In this document: in pieces, positions 17,027-26,023 of the stretch
Position numbering within the stretch: the first letter of the stretch is position 1
Layout: each line of letters starts with the position of its first letter
Assembly: GCA_046350355.1 (NCBI GenBank)
Contig: JAXMAN010000003.1
Coordinates: 248,001-312,000, forward strand
Reading direction: 5' to 3'
Source: UBA966 sp046350355
GTDB lineage: Bacteria > Planctomycetota > Phycisphaerae > Phycisphaerales > SM1A02
DNA length: 64,000 nt
The notes under the pieces: generated by a model
Seen by the model: the letters and a program-made list of their open reading frames with translations, nothing else
Databases searched by the model: none
Told to the model about the DNA's origin: nothing
Position numbers and translations under genes: made by a program

Positions 17027-17998
17027 TCACGCGGTCGCCTTGCCGATGCCGAGTCCGATGCCGCCGGCCAGCAGGACGCCCACGACGCCGCCGCCGAGGA
17101 CGTACATCCAGTTCTCGGCGATCATCTTGCCCACGCTGGCGCTGTTGCCCAGCGAGGCCTCCAGGAGCGCCCAGCCCGTGGCCGCCAGCGCCAGCGCCAC
17201 GACGACCATCGCGCCCGCGGTGAAGCCGCTGAACTTGGGGTCCTGCGCCTCGGCCATGACGGCCGTGCCGAAGGTGACGCCGGAGGTGCCGGTGGTGATC
17301 GGGGTGGCCTCCTCGGTCGGGGCGACCTCGCCGCCGCCGAAGATGTCGCCCGCGTCGGCGGGGAGGGCCGCCTGGTCCTCGCCGCCCATGCTCTCCTCGA
17401 TCATCTGCGCGCCGAAGAAGCTCTCGTCGCTGCTGATGTCCAGGAGGCCGCTGCCCGAGCCGACCGCCTCGAGGGTGCCGCGGCCGGAGCCGCCGGGACC
17501 GGCCGAGTCGTCCGGACGGCGGGGGGCCGCCGCGCCGGGGGCGTCGAGCATCATGCTGTCGGCGTTGCTGTCGGCCAGGCCCATGCCGGAGGCGCTGCCG
17601 CCCGCGGAGGCCGCCGGGGAGGGCGTGCTGCGCGCCGCGGGGGCGGCGGGCTTGGCGGGGGTGTTGTGGACGGTGCTGTCGGCCAGGCCGATGCTCATGC
17701 TGTCGTCGGCGCCGCCCTTGCCGCGGGGCTCGTCCTCCAGACGCATGTCCTCGCCGCCGAAGCTGCTGCCGCCCAGGCGGATGTCGCTGGAGGAGGAACC
17801 GCCGTCGAAGTGCTCGAGGTTGAGCTCGCCACCCTCGTCCTCGGCGGCAAGCTGGTCGATCGCGGAGCGGCGGAAGAGGACCTGGTCCTTGTCCTTGAGC
17901 TCCTGCAACTGGCCGGCCTTCGCCATCGCCAGCACCTCATCGGTGGAGCGGCGGAGCTTCTGGGCGGCTTCCTCGAGCGTGTAGAACAGCTTGGCCAT
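17027..17998 (-). CDS. Membrane-anchored protein with excisionase-type HTH domain
   Basis: 323 residues from the ATG at 17996-17998. Residues 1-55 (FYTLEEAAQKLRRSTDEVLAMAKAGQLQELKDKDQVLFRRSAIDQL) look like a MerR/excisionase-family winged HTH. A long linker of about 180 residues follows, low in complexity and rich in Gly, Ser, Ala and acidic residues, with repeated IGLADS/MGLADS phrases. Two strong transmembrane helices (GFTAGAMVVVALALAATGWALL and YVLGGGVVGVLLAGGIGLGIG) close the protein. The topology suggests a DNA-binding-like domain held on the membrane by a flexible tether. Function is unknown; it may bind DNA, or the HTH may serve as a protein-binding fold. It diverges from mutY and precedes psd. 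Confidence 0.72.
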   Translation of the reverse strand: MAKLFYTLEEAAQKLRRSTDEVLAMAKAGQLQELKDKDQVLFRRSAIDQLAAEDEGGELNLEHFDGGSSSSDIRLGGSSFGGEDMRLEDEPRGKGGADDSMSIGLADSTVHNTPAKPAAPAARSTPSPAASAGGSASGMGLADSNADSMMLDAPGAAAPRRPDDSAGPGGSGRGTLEAVGSGSGLLDISSDESFFGAQMIEESMGGEDQAALPADAGDIFGGGEVAPTEEATPITTGTSGVTFGTAVMAEAQDPKFSGFTAGAMVVVALALAATGWALLEASLGNSASVGKMIAENWMYVLGGGVVGVLLAGGIGLGIGKATA

Positions 17999-18110
17999 AG
18001 GGGGTTCGTGTCCGTCGAATGAGCCTTGCCCCAGAAGCGGGGAAGGTGGGGGGCTGGGGCTGCCGACCGACCGGCGGCCCGGGGTTGTCAAGGTACCTTC
18101 GGCCCGGCCG

Positions 18111-19328
18111 ATGCCGCAACCGAAGCCACGCACCCGCAGGATCCGCGCCGAGTCCCCGGCAGGTTGCGGCGCGACCTCGCAAGCGCAATTTCCGCCGATT
18201 TCCGACGCTTCCGGCCTCGCGCAGGCGCTCGAGGCGTGGTTCCCGCGCGTCGCTCGGGAGCTGCCCTGGCGCGCCCGGCGCGGTGGATATGCCGCCCTGG
18301 TCAGCGAGCTCATGCTCCAGCAGACCCAGGTGGCCCGGGTGGTCGAGGCCTTCGGGCGCTTCATGGAGCGCTTCCCCAGCCCCACCGCGCTGGCGGACGC
18401 CCCGGAGGAGCAGGTGCTCGCCGCCTGGCAGGGGCTGGGCTACTACCGCCGCGCGCGGCTGCTGCACGCCGCCGCACGGCGCATCCGCGACGAGCACGCG
18501 GGCGCCGTCCCCGCCGACGCCGCCACGCTGCGCGCCCTGCCGGGGGTGGGCCGCTACACGGCGGGGGCGATCGCCAGCATCGTCCACGGCGCGCGCGAGC
18601 CGATCGTCGACGGCAACGTCCTGCGCGTGCTCTCGCGCGTGGCGGGCGCGCGCACGCAGGCGGGCGATCCCGCGAGCGAGGCGTGGGCCTGGCGGCAGGC
18701 GCAGACGCTGGTCGAGGCGTGCACCGACCCCGCCGCGACCAACGAGGGGCTGATGGAGCTGGGCGCCACCGTCTGCACGCCCGCGCAACCGCGCTGCGAC
18801 GCGTGCCCGCTGGCCGCGCGCTGCGTCGCGCGCCGCGAGGGCAGCGCCGCGCAGATCCCCGCACCGCGCCGAAGCGCCGCGCGACAGGTCCTCTGGTGGC
18901 ACGCGATCGTCGACTGCGATGCCCGCGGTCTGCTGCTGGAGCAGCGTCCCGAGCGCGGCCTCTGGGCGCGCATGTGGCAGCCGCCGGTGGTGGAGTCCGA
19001 GCGCGCGCTGGAGGCGCAGGAGCTCGCGCCGCGCTGGGGCGCGCCGTTGCGCGCGGTGGGCGCCTTCCGTCATGTGACGAGCCACCGCGAGGTGGAGTTT
19101 CGGGTCTTCGTGCCGGCGGGTGCGTCGGGCGCCGCGCCCGCGCGCGACGACCCCGCCGCGCGCGCGTCGTGCATCCGCGTCCCCCTGCATTCCCTGACCG
19201 ACTACGCGCTCTCCAACGCCGCCTGGCGCGTCCTCGAGACCGCGGGCGTTCCCGTTACGACGCCACCTTCGGCAGCGGGGAATCGCCGCGCGCCTCGCGC
19301 GACTCGGAGCGCTGCGACGGGTAGCTGA
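18111..19328 (+). CDS. mutY: MutY, A/G-specific adenine DNA glycosylase
   Basis: 405 residues from the ATG at 18111 (the frame extends to 17991 but that part is low-quality). Blocks seen: ELMLQQTQV (helix with the catalytic Glu position), ALPGVGRYTAGAI (HhH-GPD motif), and DGNVLRVLSRV (catalytic Asp, about residue 166). The iron-sulfur cluster loop CTPAQPRCDACPLAARC fits C-x6-C-x2-C-x5-C exactly. A Nudix-like C-terminal domain (RHVTSHREVEFRVFV) recognises 8-oxoG. MutY removes adenine paired with 8-oxoguanine. Its last 74 bases overlap the end of the convergent 7TM-HD gene, an unusually long antisense overlap. Confidence 0.93.
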   Translation: MPQPKPRTRRIRAESPAGCGATSQAQFPPISDASGLAQALEAWFPRVARELPWRARRGGYAALVSELMLQQTQVARVVEAFGRFMERFPSPTALADAPEEQVLAAWQGLGYYRRARLLHAAARRIRDEHAGAVPADAATLRALPGVGRYTAGAIASIVHGAREPIVDGNVLRVLSRVAGARTQAGDPASEAWAWRQAQTLVEACTDPAATNEGLMELGATVCTPAQPRCDACPLAARCVARREGSAAQIPAPRRSAARQVLWWHAIVDCDARGLLLEQRPERGLWARMWQPPVVESERALEAQELAPRWGAPLRAVGAFRHVTSHREVEFRVFVPAGASGAAPARDDPAARASCIRVPLHSLTDYALSNAAWRVLETAGVPVTTPPSAAGNRRAPRATRSAATGS

Positions 19329-21573
19329 TGCGCCCGTGGTAGATCGCGTTGAGGCTCTTGATGATCGAGTCCTCGACCTGGCGCAGCTCGCGGAAGGTGA
19401 GGCTGCTGTCGTCGAACTGCCCGTCGACGAGCCGCTTGTGGCTCAGGTCGCGGACGAGCTGCTCGATGCGCGCCGGCGTCGGCTCGCTCAGCGTGCGGCT
19501 GGCGCTCTCGACGCAGTCGCAGAGCATGAGGATCGCGGCCTCGCGCGTGCGCGGCTTGGGGCCGGGATAGCGGAAGTCCGCCTCGTTGATCTCGTCCTCG
19601 CCGGCGCGCTTGCGGGCGGCGTGGAAGAAGTACTCCATCAGCGTCGTGCCGTGGTGGCTCTCGATGAAGTGGCGCACCTGCTTGGGCAGCGAGTACTCCG
19701 CCGCGAGCTCCATGCCGTCCTTCACGTGGCCGACGATCACCAGCAGGCTCATCGCCGGCGAGAGGCGCTCGTGGCGGTTCAGGCCGGTCTGGTTCTCCAC
19801 GAAGTACTCGGGCTTGTTCATCTTCCCGATGTCGTGGTAGAGCGCGCCGACGTAGGTGAGCAGGCCGTCCGCGCCGACGGTCTCGGCCGCCGCCTCCGCG
19901 ATGTTGGCCACCTGCAGCGAGTGGTTCCAGGTGCCGGGCGCGCGCCGCTGCAGCTCGCGCAGGAGCGGCTGCTTCGGGTCGCGCAGCTCGGCCAGCGTGA
20001 GTCCCGTCGTCACGCCGTAGAGGCGCTCGATCGTGGGCAGCAGGCCGATGATCAGGAAGCCCGCGAAGAAGGCGGTCGCGAGCGCGGAGAGCGCCTCGCC
20101 GACGATGAAGTTGAGCGCATCCGAGCTGCCCGCGCCCGTCCACAGTCCCGAGATGAGGATCGCCGCGCCCGCCGCGATGGCCGCCGCGACCGCCGCGACC
20201 ACCAGCGTGGAGCGCTGGCGCACGTCGCGCAGCGCGAGCGCGAAGACGGTGCACGCGAGCACGTCCGCCAGGAAGACGCTCGGTCCGGTGCCGACGGCGA
20301 GCGTCAGCAGCGCCGCCTGCAGGATCACGGCGAAGACCGAGATCCGCATGCCGTAGACGATCGAGAGCACGCCCGTGGCCAGCAGCGATGCGCCGATGGA
20401 GCTGAAGACCGTCGCGCGCGGGAAGTACGCCGACGCGGGCGAGGCCAGCAGCACCGGCAGCAGCACCAGCGCGAAGACGCCGGCGAAACGGCGCCAGTCG
20501 CGGAAGATCGCGCGGTCGTAGAGCGAGGTGAGCGTGCCCACCAGGAGCGCGAAGACGGCGGCGAGGCCTGCGGTGGCGAGCATTCCCGCGACCGTCTCCA
20601 TCGCGCTGCGCGTGTCGTAGAAGCGCGCCTGCTCCTCGCGCACCTGCTCGACCTGCTCGGTGGAGAGGATGTCGCCGGCGACGAAGAGCGCCTCGCCGCG
20701 CGGGTGGACCTCGACGATCGGCTGCACGGAGAGCGCGGCCTCGGCGGCCGCGGCGCGCGTGGCGTCGTCGTCGAACTCGATGGTGGGCTTGGGATCCGCG
20801 ACGATCGGCGCCGCGACCAGGCGCGCGAGCTCGACGGGGAAGCCCGCGTCCTGCGCCTCGGCGACCAGGCGCGTGCGCATCGCGCCGGGATCATCGGCGC
20901 GCAGCTCGATCGCGCTGCGTCCCAGCGGGATCGCGTGCGCGCGGTCGCCGGGGATCGAGACATCGGCGGGGACGACGACCAGGCGCTTGACGGCGGTGGA
21001 GTACGGGTCGAACTCGGCGCTCGCGACGATCGGCACGGCGACGACGAGCTGGCGCAGGTAGCGGTCGGTCCAGCGCTTCCAGCTTGAGAGCTCGCCGCCG
21101 GCGTCCTGCGACTGGAACTCCTCGAGCAGCTCGGGGGTGAGCCCGTAGCGCTCGACGATGGCGGGCTGGATCTCGGTGAAGCTCGCCTTGCCGCGCAGCA
21201 GCAGGGGCAGGCCCTCGATCGCCGCGCGCATGCGCTCGACGTAGGCGCCGCTGACCGAATAGACGCGCGGGGCGGCCTTGCTGGCGTCCTCGCGGCGCTT
21301 GGCGGTCGCCTGCTCGTTGGTGTTGCGGTACTCGAGCCGGTTCACGCGGCTGGTCGCCACGAGCTGGCCGGGGTAGTAGCGGGGGACCTCGCGGCTCCAG
21401 GTGATCACCGCCGTCGCGGCGACGACGAAGGCGACCGCCACCAGGACCGCGCGGAGGTTGGACTCGTCGCGCAGCCACGCGATGCCCGCCGAGGTGGGGC
21501 GGGGCAGCTTGCGGCGGATCCGGGTGCGCCGCCCGGTGCGTGCCAGGCGGCTGGATGGATGGCCAAAGACCAT
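19255..21573 (-). CDS. 7TM-HD phosphohydrolase (PgpH/YqfF type, probable c-di-AMP phosphodiesterase)
   Basis: 772 residues. An N-terminal transmembrane helix (LRAVLVAVAFVVAATAVITW) is followed by a large extracytoplasmic 7TMR-HDED domain (about 60-330). A block of seven or so membrane helices (about 335-520) then leads to a cytoplasmic HD domain. The family junction reads ELRDPKQPLLRELQRRAPGTWNHSL, then VGALYHDIGKM with the HD pair and FIESHHGTT. PgpH relatives degrade the second messenger c-di-AMP. Genes of this type commonly sit beside phoH and ybeY; here phoH is about 5 kb away. The first ATG (21573) lies 104 bases from the divergent gene at 21678. Confidence 0.88.
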   Translation of the reverse strand: MVFGHPSSRLARTGRRTRIRRKLPRPTSAGIAWLRDESNLRAVLVAVAFVVAATAVITWSREVPRYYPGQLVATSRVNRLEYRNTNEQATAKRREDASKAAPRVYSVSGAYVERMRAAIEGLPLLLRGKASFTEIQPAIVERYGLTPELLEEFQSQDAGGELSSWKRWTDRYLRQLVVAVPIVASAEFDPYSTAVKRLVVVPADVSIPGDRAHAIPLGRSAIELRADDPGAMRTRLVAEAQDAGFPVELARLVAAPIVADPKPTIEFDDDATRAAAAEAALSVQPIVEVHPRGEALFVAGDILSTEQVEQVREEQARFYDTRSAMETVAGMLATAGLAAVFALLVGTLTSLYDRAIFRDWRRFAGVFALVLLPVLLASPASAYFPRATVFSSIGASLLATGVLSIVYGMRISVFAVILQAALLTLAVGTGPSVFLADVLACTVFALALRDVRQRSTLVVAAVAAAIAAGAAILISGLWTGAGSSDALNFIVGEALSALATAFFAGFLIIGLLPTIERLYGVTTGLTLAELRDPKQPLLRELQRRAPGTWNHSLQVANIAEAAAETVGADGLLTYVGALYHDIGKMNKPEYFVENQTGLNRHERLSPAMSLLVIVGHVKDGMELAAEYSLPKQVRHFIESHHGTTLMEYFFHAARKRAGEDEINEADFRYPGPKPRTREAAILMLCDCVESASRTLSEPTPARIEQLVRDLSHKRLVDGQFDDSSLTFRELRQVEDSIIKSLNAIYHGRISYPSQRSESREARGDSPLPKVAS

Positions 21574-21677
21574 GTGGGGGGTGACGAGGCGATTCGCCTT
21601 CGCGGTGCGCGCCAGACTGCGCGGCGCGTCGAATCCCGAGCGAATCGCGGGATTCGGAAAAGTCTATCGGGCAGCGG

Positions 21678-22265
21678 ATGGGCGCCCTCGACAGCGACCG
21701 TTACGATCCGCGCATGGTCGCCGCGCGCCGCCCTTCGAACCCGGTCCGACCCGGGTTTTATTGGCCGACCCTGCTCTCGGTTGCAGGGGTCCTGGCGGCG
21801 GCGGGGCTTCCCGGCGGGTGCACCCGGCCGGACGCGGCCTCGACCAACAAGACCTGGCCGGGCGACCAGCTCCCGCCGAATGTGGTGCTCGATGGCGGCA
21901 AGGGCGGCCGCGCGACGGAGGCGATGCGCGAGCCCGCCGCGGGCGACCATCCCCGTCCGCTGGTGACCGCGAGCGCGCCCTCGGGCGTGCGCTGGAGCGA
22001 TGTGGAGACCGCGATCCGCAACGTCTGCTCGAAGCAGTTCCTGGGCGTCGCCCAGGTGAACTCCGCCGAGAAGACGATGGCCGTCACGGTGCTGCAGCCC
22101 GACGGGCAGTCCGGGCGCATCGATGCGACGCTCGAGCCGGGCGGGGAGATCGCGCTGCGCGTGTCGCTGGGGGTCTTCGGGGATCCGCCGCGCGAGGAGG
22201 CCTTCGCGAAGGCCTTCAACACCGAACTGCTGCGCCTGGGCACCGTCCGCAAGCCGCAGGCGTGA
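21678..22265 (+). CDS. Hypothetical exported protein, possible lipoprotein
   Basis: 195 residues, with ATG starts at 21678 or 21714. From 21714 the protein begins with a basic segment and a hydrophobic core (TLLSVAGVLAAAGLPGGC), in which Cys could be lipidated though LPGGC is an imperfect lipobox. After a polar linker, a small globular domain begins near RWSDVETAIRNVCSKQFLGVAQ and includes TMAVTVLQPDGQSGRIDATLEPGG and an amphipathic end. I do not recognise the family. It converges on gatA with seven bases between the stops. Confidence 0.65.
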   Translation: MGALDSDRYDPRMVAARRPSNPVRPGFYWPTLLSVAGVLAAAGLPGGCTRPDAASTNKTWPGDQLPPNVVLDGGKGGRATEAMREPAAGDHPRPLVTASAPSGVRWSDVETAIRNVCSKQFLGVAQVNSAEKTMAVTVLQPDGQSGRIDATLEPGGEIALRVSLGVFGDPPREEAFAKAFNTELLRLGTVRKPQA

Positions 22266-22272
22266 GGCGCGC

Positions 22273-23769
22273 TCAGGCGGTCTGCAGCGCCGGAGCGGCG
22301 TGCGCGAAGGCGAGCGACTTCTCCAGCATGCGCGCGGCGCGCAGCAGCTTCGACTCCTCGAAGGCGTTCGCCTGGAGCTGCACGCCGATGGGGAGCGCGC
22401 GCCCGTCGCGCACGGCCATTCCCGCGGGCACCGAGATGCCGCAGATGCCCGCGATGTTCGCGTTCACGGTGTAGACGTCGCAGAGGTACATCGCCAGCGG
22501 ATCGCTGTTGGCGCCGAAGCGGAAGGCCGGCGTCGGCGTCGTCGGGCCAAGCAGGACGTCGCAGCGCGCGAAGGCGGCGTCGAACTCCTGCTTGATGCGC
22601 CGGCGCGCCTGCAGCGCGCGCTTGTAGTAGGCGTCGTAGTAGCCGCTGCTGAGCATGTAGGTGCCCAGCATGATGCGCCGCTGCACTTCCGCGCCGAAGC
22701 CCTCGCTGCGCGAGCGCGCGTAGAGCGTGAAGAGGTCCTCGCCCGCCTTGAGCTGCGCGCGGTGGCCGTAGCGGATGCCGTCGTAGCGCGCGAGGTTGGA
22801 GCTCGCCTCCGCGGGCGCGATGACGTAGTAGGTGCTGATGCCGACGTCGGTGAGCGGGAGCTCGACCTCGACGATCGTCGCGCCCGCGCGCGCGTACGCG
22901 TCGGCGGCGGCGCGGACGGCGGCGTTGATCTCGGGGTCGTTGGCCTCGCTCAGGTACTGCGCGGGAAGGCCCACGCGCAGGCCGGCGATCGGCTGCTCGA
23001 GCGCGGCGAGCGTGTCGGGGACGGGATCCGCGGCGGTGGTGCTGTCGCGGTCGTCGATGCCCGCCATCGTCTGGAAGAGGAGCGCCGCGTCGCGCACGCT
23101 GCGCGTCAGCGGGCCGATCTGGTCGAGGCTGGAGCCGAAGGCGACGAGTCCGTAGCGCGAGATGCGCCCGTAGGTGGGCTTGAATCCGACGATGCCGCAG
23201 AGAGCGGCGGGCTGGCGGATCGAGCCGCCGGTGTCGCTGCCCAGCGCGGCGGCGCAGAGGCCCGCGGCGACGGCGGCCGCGCTGCCCGCGCTGCTTCCGC
23301 CGGGGACGCGCTCGGTGTCCCACGGGTTGCGCACCGGGCCCCAGACGCAGTGCTCGCCGCTGGAACCCATGGCGAACTCGTCGAGGTTGGTCTTGCCCAT
23401 CACGATCGCGCCCGCGCCCTGCAGGCGCTCGATCGCGGTCGCGTCGAAGGGCGAGCGGTACTCGCCCAGCATGCGGCTGCTGCAGGTGGTGCGGCCCAGG
23501 CGCGTGGCGATGTTGTCCTTCACCGCGATGGGCAGGCCCGCGAGCGCGCCCAGCGGGCGCCCCGCGCGCGCGTCGACGTCGACCTGCTGCGCGGCCTCGA
23601 GCACCTGCTCGTCGAAGGTCTCGTGGAAGGCGTTGAGGAGCGGGTTCACGCGGCGCGTCTCGCGCAGGAGCTGCGCGCAGAGCGTCTCCGCGCTCAGCGC
23701 CTGCGAGGCGATGGCGTCGCGCAGGGCGGTCAGGTCGGGGCGGGGGGCGCTGTTCGCGTCGGCGGTCAT
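22273..23769 (-). CDS. gatA: GatA, glutamyl/aspartyl-tRNA amidotransferase subunit A
   Basis: 498 residues. The amidase-signature catalytic triad is visible: Lys in AGLPIAVKDNI, the Ser cluster PGGSSAGSAAAVA, and GSDTGGSIRQPAA. GIVGFKPTYGRISRYGLVAFGSSLDQIGP is strongly GatA-like. GatA releases ammonia from glutamine for GatB, which amidates Glu-tRNA(Gln) or Asp-tRNA(Asn). It follows gatC after 10 bases in the same transcript; gatB is not in the window. Confidence 0.95.
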   Translation of the reverse strand: MTADANSAPRPDLTALRDAIASQALSAETLCAQLLRETRRVNPLLNAFHETFDEQVLEAAQQVDVDARAGRPLGALAGLPIAVKDNIATRLGRTTCSSRMLGEYRSPFDATAIERLQGAGAIVMGKTNLDEFAMGSSGEHCVWGPVRNPWDTERVPGGSSAGSAAAVAAGLCAAALGSDTGGSIRQPAALCGIVGFKPTYGRISRYGLVAFGSSLDQIGPLTRSVRDAALLFQTMAGIDDRDSTTAADPVPDTLAALEQPIAGLRVGLPAQYLSEANDPEINAAVRAAADAYARAGATIVEVELPLTDVGISTYYVIAPAEASSNLARYDGIRYGHRAQLKAGEDLFTLYARSRSEGFGAEVQRRIMLGTYMLSSGYYDAYYKRALQARRRIKQEFDAAFARCDVLLGPTTPTPAFRFGANSDPLAMYLCDVYTVNANIAGICGISVPAGMAVRDGRALPIGVQLQANAFEESKLLRAARMLEKSLAFAHAAPALQTA

Positions 23770-23779
23770 GGCGCTGGGA

Positions 23780-24100
23780 TCACTCCTCGTCGGCGAGGAC
23801 CTTGGGGACGGCGAGGTAGGGACCCTCCACCGCGGGCGCGTTGCGCAGGAGGTCCTCCAGCGGCAGCGATTCGCAGGGGATGTCGTCGGCCAGGCGGTTG
23901 CTGCTCTCGAAGGGGTGCGCCATCGGCTCCACGCCGGCGATGTTCACCGCGTCGAGCTTGGCGATGTGGCCCAGGACCGCCACGAGCTGCGAGCGGTAGG
24001 TCTCCACGCGCTCGGGGGCGAGCTCCAGCCGCGCGAGCTTGGCCACATGCTGGACCTGCGCGGCGGTCAGGGCGGCGGGATTTCCGTGGGACTGCGGCAT
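23780..24100 (-). CDS. gatC: GatC, amidotransferase subunit C
   Basis: 106 residues. VQHVAKLARLELAPERVETYRSQL and the region LDAVNIAGVEPMAHPFESSNRLADD are the standard GatC helix and linker. The C-terminal PAVEGPYLAVPKVLADEE matches the tail that wraps GatA. It stabilises GatA and joins it to GatB. The stop lies 10 bases upstream of gatA. It diverges from the ROK gene at 24145 with 44 bases between the starts, so the two promoters must overlap. Confidence 0.93.
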   Translation of the reverse strand: MPQSHGNPAALTAAQVQHVAKLARLELAPERVETYRSQLVAVLGHIAKLDAVNIAGVEPMAHPFESSNRLADDIPCESLPLEDLLRNAPAVEGPYLAVPKVLADEE

Positions 24101-24144
24101 CGCGGGGGAAAGTGTACGGATCGCGGCTATCCTCGTCGGCCCCT

Positions 24145-25119
24145 ATGGCTCAGAGCGATCTTGTCGTCGGCGTCGATCTCGGTGGGACCAACATCGCGGC
24201 GGGGGTGGTGGACCGCAAGGGCCGCATCTCGGGCCGCGCCAAGAAGAAGACCAAGGCCTCCGAGGGGCGCGACGCGGTCGTGGAGCGCATCGTCGCCGCC
24301 GTCGAGGAGGCGTGCGCCGACGCGAAGATCCGCATCTCCGATCTGGCCGCCATCGGCGTGGGCGCGCCCGGGCCGGTGGACTTCGGCAAGGGGATCGTCA
24401 TCACCGCGGGCAACCTGGGCTGGAAGAACGTGGCGCTGGGCGAGCTGCTGCGCAAGCGCACCGGCCTGCCCGTCTCCGTGGACAACGACGTGAACGTCGC
24501 CGCCTGGGGCGAGGCGACCATCGGCGCCGGCGACGGCTGCGAGTCGCTGCTGGCGGTCTGGGTCGGCACCGGCGTGGGCGGCGGGCTTGTGCTGGGCAAG
24601 CGCCTCTGGCGCGGCGACCTGCACACCGCCGGCGAGATCGGCCAGACCATCGTCTACCCCAACGGCCAGCCCGGCAGCACGACGCTCGAGGAGTTCTGCA
24701 GCCGCACCGGCATGGCGCGCTCGATCGCCACGCGCGCGGGCTTCCATCCCGACAGCCTCTACCACAAGGTCGTCGCGCGCATGGCCGCCGAGGGCAAGAC
24801 CGGGCCGATCGGAAGCTCGGCGCTCGCGCAGTGCTACGAGGCGGGGGATGCGCTGGTCGTGCAGGTGGTGAACGCCGCGGCGGACCTGCTGGGGATCGCG
24901 ATCGCCAACTGCGTGACGGTGCTCTCGGTGCGCACGATCGTGCTCGGCGGCGGCGTGACGGAGGCCTTCGGCAAGGCGTACGTCGCGCGCGTCGAGGAGC
25001 AGATCAAGCGCCACGTCTTCCCGACCGCGCTCGCGCCGCGGCTGAGCGTGCGCATGACCAAGCTCAAGGACGCGGCGGGCGTCCAGGGCGCGGCGATGCT
25101 CGCGTGGTCGGAGCTCTAG
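24145..25119 (+). CDS. ROK-family sugar kinase-like protein lacking the usual zinc motif
   Basis: 324 residues from the ATG at 24145. Phosphate-1 loop VVGVDLGGTNIAAGVVD, GVGAPGPVDFGKG, VDNDVNVAAWGE (catalytic Asp) and VGTGVGGGLVLG are typical of ROK glucokinases. However, the family's GA-x-EIGH followed by C-x-C-G-x2-G-C-x-E zinc site is replaced by TAGEIGQTIVYPNGQPGSTTLEEFCSRTG: the zinc-binding His is Gln and the Cys cluster is absent. It is either a metal-free ROK subgroup or a kinase with altered substrate. Glucokinase activity is inferred, not shown. It is divergent from gatCA and convergent with the Bax-inhibitor gene. Confidence 0.82.
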   Translation: MAQSDLVVGVDLGGTNIAAGVVDRKGRISGRAKKKTKASEGRDAVVERIVAAVEEACADAKIRISDLAAIGVGAPGPVDFGKGIVITAGNLGWKNVALGELLRKRTGLPVSVDNDVNVAAWGEATIGAGDGCESLLAVWVGTGVGGGLVLGKRLWRGDLHTAGEIGQTIVYPNGQPGSTTLEEFCSRTGMARSIATRAGFHPDSLYHKVVARMAAEGKTGPIGSSALAQCYEAGDALVVQVVNAAADLLGIAIANCVTVLSVRTIVLGGGVTEAFGKAYVARVEEQIKRHVFPTALAPRLSVRMTKLKDAAGVQGAAMLAWSEL

Positions 25120-25126
25120 GCGCGGA

Positions 25127-25939
25127 TCACTTGCGGTTGCCGGCGATCATCGCGGCGCGGAAGGCGAGCTTCAGCGCCTCCATGTAGACCCAGACCAGGG
25201 TGATCATCAGCGCGAAGGCGAAGTACCACTCGTAGCGGCGGTCGACGCGCGCGTTGACGGCGTCCTCGATCATCTGGAAGTCCACGATGAGCCAGAGCGA
25301 CGCGACGATGAGGATCACCGCGTTGATGCCCAGGCCGATGAGGGCCATCTTGCCGCCCTCCATCGCGCTCTGGAGCCCCAGGCCGGGGATCGAGATGCCG
25401 AAGAAGCCCAGGATGAACTGCGCGAGGTACGCCAGGCAGATGCCGATGGTCAGCGTGCTCAGCACGGCGACGAAGGTCTTGCCCGGCTTGATGAGGCCGG
25501 CGCGGTAGACCAGCAGCATGGCGGCGGTCACCGAGAGGGTGATGACGAAGGCCTGCAGGCCCAGGCCGCCGAGCGCGGCGATGCCCTTGGCGGCGAGGAC
25601 CGCGTCGAGGATGAAGGCGAAGCAGCCGAGCATCGCGCCCTGCGTCACGGAGTAGAGCGGGGTCGCCCAGGCGGCGCGCTCGGGGTGGCGGAAGGTCGCG
25701 AAGTAGCAGACCAGCGAGGCGACCAGGGAGACGCCGAAGATGCCCCACATCGCGCCCTGTCCGAGGGAGCTCGTGAGGCCGGCGCCCGCGACGCCGCCGA
25801 CGACGGCCAGCGTCAGCGCGATCGCCGTCTTCTGCGCGACGCCGCCGATGCTCGCGCTCTCCGTGATCGGAGTCGCGCGCACCGAGGCGGCGAGCTGCTG
25901 GTCGGCGAGGACGGGATTCGAGGATCGGAGGTCGAGCAT
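25127..25939 (-). CDS. Bax inhibitor-1/YccA-like membrane protein
   Basis: 270 residues from the ATG at 25937-25939 (MLDLRSSNPVL). After an N-terminal cytoplasmic segment there are about seven transmembrane helices, beginning TAIALTLAVVGGVAGAGL and including GLQAFVITLSVTAAMLLVY, LAYLAQFILGFFGI, INAVILIVASLWLIVDFQMIEDAV and WYFAFALMITLVWVYMEALKL. DFQMIEDAV corresponds to the conserved acidic block of the Bax1-I family. Bacterial members are pH-sensitive calcium leak channels or quality-control partners; which applies here cannot be told. It lies downstream of the small membrane protein gene on the same strand. Confidence 0.85.
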   Translation of the reverse strand: MLDLRSSNPVLADQQLAASVRATPITESASIGGVAQKTAIALTLAVVGGVAGAGLTSSLGQGAMWGIFGVSLVASLVCYFATFRHPERAAWATPLYSVTQGAMLGCFAFILDAVLAAKGIAALGGLGLQAFVITLSVTAAMLLVYRAGLIKPGKTFVAVLSTLTIGICLAYLAQFILGFFGISIPGLGLQSAMEGGKMALIGLGINAVILIVASLWLIVDFQMIEDAVNARVDRRYEWYFAFALMITLVWVYMEALKLAFRAAMIAGNRK

Positions 25940-26023
25940 GGTGCGGGATTGTACGCCCGCACCCTGCGGCAAGTTCAAGGTGGCGTCAGCGCGCGGGCGC
26001 GCCCCCGCGCGGCCGGCGACTGC

